Below, piece by piece: positions 61,880 through 64,000 of a stretch of 64,000 nucleotides of DNA (position 1 is its first letter; every line of letters begins with the position of its first letter). The notes under the pieces are model-generated. The model saw only the letters and a program-made list of their open reading frames with translations. It ran no database searches and had not been told where the DNA came from. Made by a program: the position numbers and the translations under genes. This DNA comes from Lutraria lutraria. Taxonomy: Eukaryota > Mollusca > Bivalvia > Venerida > Mactridae. The stretch lies in assembly GCA_964023205.1 (NCBI GenBank), contig OZ026835.1:16078414-16142413 (forward strand), given 5' to 3'.

Positions 61880-62809
61880 CTGTAAATACAATCATAAACA
61901 ACGATCGTAAATTTAAACACTGAATTTTATTCTTCATATCTTAAGTCAGTAAAATAAGAATATATTTGAAAATATAGTTTATCATATATTTTTTTAATCA
62001 AAATTCACGTACTTTAAGTTTACAATAGAAAATTATTTATTAGACACTGTAAGAAAGTAGATTGCTGCTTACGTACAACGGGGAACACGTTTGTAATGAT
62101 GGGTAACGCAGTATTGCTGGTCACGTAATTCGTGTACTCTGTCTTTCAATTAAGGTGAAACCAAACGATTGAAATTACGTCGTTTTCGACGTCAAAACGG
62201 CCGTTTTATAGTGCCCCTCTGTAAATACCTATAGCTCTCTCAATTAATGTTATTATTCTATGAAATAAGATTGTAATAAATAAGAATAAAATTAGCTAGA
62301 AGTTGGTATAAATTTCATGTTCATAAATTAAGTATGGGTGCGTGTAAAACGAGTTAAAAAGAAAATTTTATTATTGTTTTTTTCACACCTCAAGACATTA
62401 ATTAATTTTTTTTTTAAATCTGCCGGAGTATTTTTTTTTATTTTTGCCTAAAATATAGTTCGATATGTCTTCCGTTATTCACGTGAATATGAAGAAAATC
62501 TATCGAGCCGTCTTTCAGTTATTAGCAGTTACCGAAGGTTACTGCATTACATGAAAAAGGCGCGTTTCACAATTGACATAAAGTGATCTCATATATATTT
62601 ATGACATTCTTTAAAATTAATTTTGTATGTTATTACTTTTTTCTGCGAAAACGCAACGTGACTATCGGAACTGACGTCATAACGTGAAGTGAATCATATC
62701 ATTGTTTTTTTTCAATATGGCAAACTTCAAGCGAAAAGAGAAAAATAATTTCAATCTAAGCAACTTAATTCAATTTTAAAAACAATCTGTCGGCAGACGC
62801 ATCATTGAT

Positions 62810-63811
62810 ATGGACTATTTTGGGAGACAGTTTGATCGTGGCTGTGAGAAATGCAAATCGCCACTTTCATTTGATATAATACAAGAGACAGTTTTGGGAT
62901 TATGTTCCATTTTCCGTTTCCGCTGTAAATCATGCAAGCATGAAACAAAGATCGCATCATCAGACACGTGTGAGGGTGAAGGAAAGACTCCGTACTCGAT
63001 AAATGCAAGAGTTGCGTTGGGTAAGTACCTGTAATTTTCAGTTTTATTTACATAATTATGGACACTGCAATGAATTGTATAATCACAAAACAATTTTTGT
63101 ATGTAGTGAAGTATAGACACGTATTCTGTTCATTATGAAATAATGCATGTAATATGATGCTAGTCTTTCATTTTCTGAACCGTGCTGCAAAGAAGTCACC
63201 GTTGTCTTAATGACAGCAGATTGATTTCAGCCATGTTTTTATCATTTTTTACAATGTGACAGGTATGATACATGTCGGTATTGGAGAAACTCATGTGGAT
63301 TCTGTACTTACCACGCTGGGTCTACCAGGCATCAGTCAACCAACGCTGAAGAAACTGGAAAGGAGGGTGGGGCCTGAAATCGAACGAGAGGCCAAGAGGT
63401 CGTGTGCGGATTCTCGTCAGGCTTAGTATGACATTGCCGCATCGCAGTGGTCCCAGAAAGATGATGAAATTACCTTTGACGAAGCGATCGCTATTTTGGA
63501 AACACAGTGCGGTATGTAATACAAAACAATTGTGTTTATGTGTCCATTGGGTTCGATGTATTTTGTTCCTTAATTCGAATAGGGTTAAATTTTTTATGTA
63601 ATTTTATGTATGATAAGGATATCAGTAAAAGCGACAAATGAGGTTACATTCTGTTTAAGTAAGATTAAAATAGAAAATTGTCGCTTTGAATTTAATACGT
63701 CAATTTGATGAAATACAGGTTCACCATCAAAGAGTACGAATGATGTAGATGTCCATGTTATGAACAACAACCGCCCTGACGGAGATCCCATACAGCAAGA
63801 ACTTGAGATTG
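62810..63811 (+). pseudogene. Mutator-like transposase-domain gene, N-terminal part, in-frame stop
   Basis: Exon 1 (62810-63020) encodes a zinc-ribbon-like start, CEKCKSPLSF, then RFRCKSCKHE, ending INARVAL. Exon 2 (63263-63511) continues GMIHVGIGETHVDSVLTTLG and GISQPTLKKLERRVGPEIE. Exon 3 (63719-63811) starts GSPSKSTNDVD. Junction phases agree. The order of two CxxC pairs, then the A-L-G-M-x-H-x-G-I-G and T-LxxLExxVG words, resembles metazoan proteins with the Mutator-like transposase domain. A TAG at 63424-63426 interrupts exon 2, so this is a broken copy unless the exon ends earlier. The remainder lies beyond the window. Confidence 0.5.
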
Positions 63812-64000
63812 GTATATATGATGATAATAGTTGTTATAATTGTACGGTTGAGTATCTTGATATGATGAAATACAATAAGAATATTCATAAACATAATAAA
63901 ATGACATTAATAGTATTGAAAATGATACAAATAATAAGACATTGTCATTATCAACTTCATTACACAGTATTTTGTATCAATTATTAAATAATAAAGTCTT

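Larger units (their letters stand above)
58434..62145. repeat. Duplicated copy of the 56046-56760 receptor segment, split by an insertion
   Basis: 58434-58601 matches 56046-56215 (TTTTGTAGCGTTTTTTG, TGCAACGTGATAACATTA, AACACTTCGACCA). 61584-62145 matches about 56205-56760, including a whole exon and GTACAACRGRGAACACGTTTGTAATGAT. The two halves are separated exactly by the 58602-61583 element. The copy lies about 2.4 kb upstream (in gene direction) of the original, so it fits tandem growth of the FN3 region. Confidence 0.85.

Overview
The window looks like nuclear DNA of a mollusc, most likely a bivalve. It is AT-rich, and its genes are split into small exons with standard GT/AG introns separated by kilobases of transposon debris. 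It carries tRNA-derived SINEs of the type common in bivalves, plus a receptor tyrosine phosphatase of the kind I know to be expanded in molluscs. There are no operons, ribosome binding sites or CRISPR arrays. All exon limits were read by eye from splice sites, reading phase and protein motifs.

Layout. (1) 683-15689, plus strand: a complete nine-exon APEX1 (AP endonuclease 1) gene. Its third intron holds a complete intronless HGSNAT-like acetyltransferase gene (9635-11428) on the same strand, and the other introns hold repeats. (2) 15690-25002: repeats, a two-exon gene for a small secreted Met/Gly-rich protein (minus, 20698-22298), and two tRNA genes, Val(TAC) plus and Leu(TAA) minus. (3) About 25070-29060: a decayed LINE retrotransposon split by a roughly 1.2-kb insertion and carrying an almost identical 550-bp tandem duplication. 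(4) 31306-32933: a Harbinger-like non-autonomous element. (5) 33306-57689, minus: about 20 exons of a receptor-type tyrosine phosphatase. Order: FN3 domains, a membrane-proximal Cys-rich region, a transmembrane helix, a juxtamembrane segment and one phosphatase domain. The extracellular exons are clean, but the phosphatase end is damaged: catalytic Cys to Gly, altered WPD loop, a 1-bp frameshift and a lost splice acceptor. (6) One roughly 10-kb intron of that gene contains a 6.5-kb Harbinger element with both of its typical genes and a 2.7-kb foldback element with 9-bp target duplications. (7) 57.7-64 kb: a duplicated FN3 half-domain exon region, split by a 2982-bp inverted-repeat element with a 4-bp target duplication, then a fragment of a Mutator-like transposase gene.

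The host genes do not form a pathway: APEX1 is base-excision repair, the HGSNAT-like protein is lysosomal membrane acetyl transfer, the Met/Gly protein is secreted, and the phosphatase is a cell-surface receptor. The interest lies in nested genes, a decaying pseudophosphatase receptor, and several transposon families whose ends and target duplications can be placed to the base.
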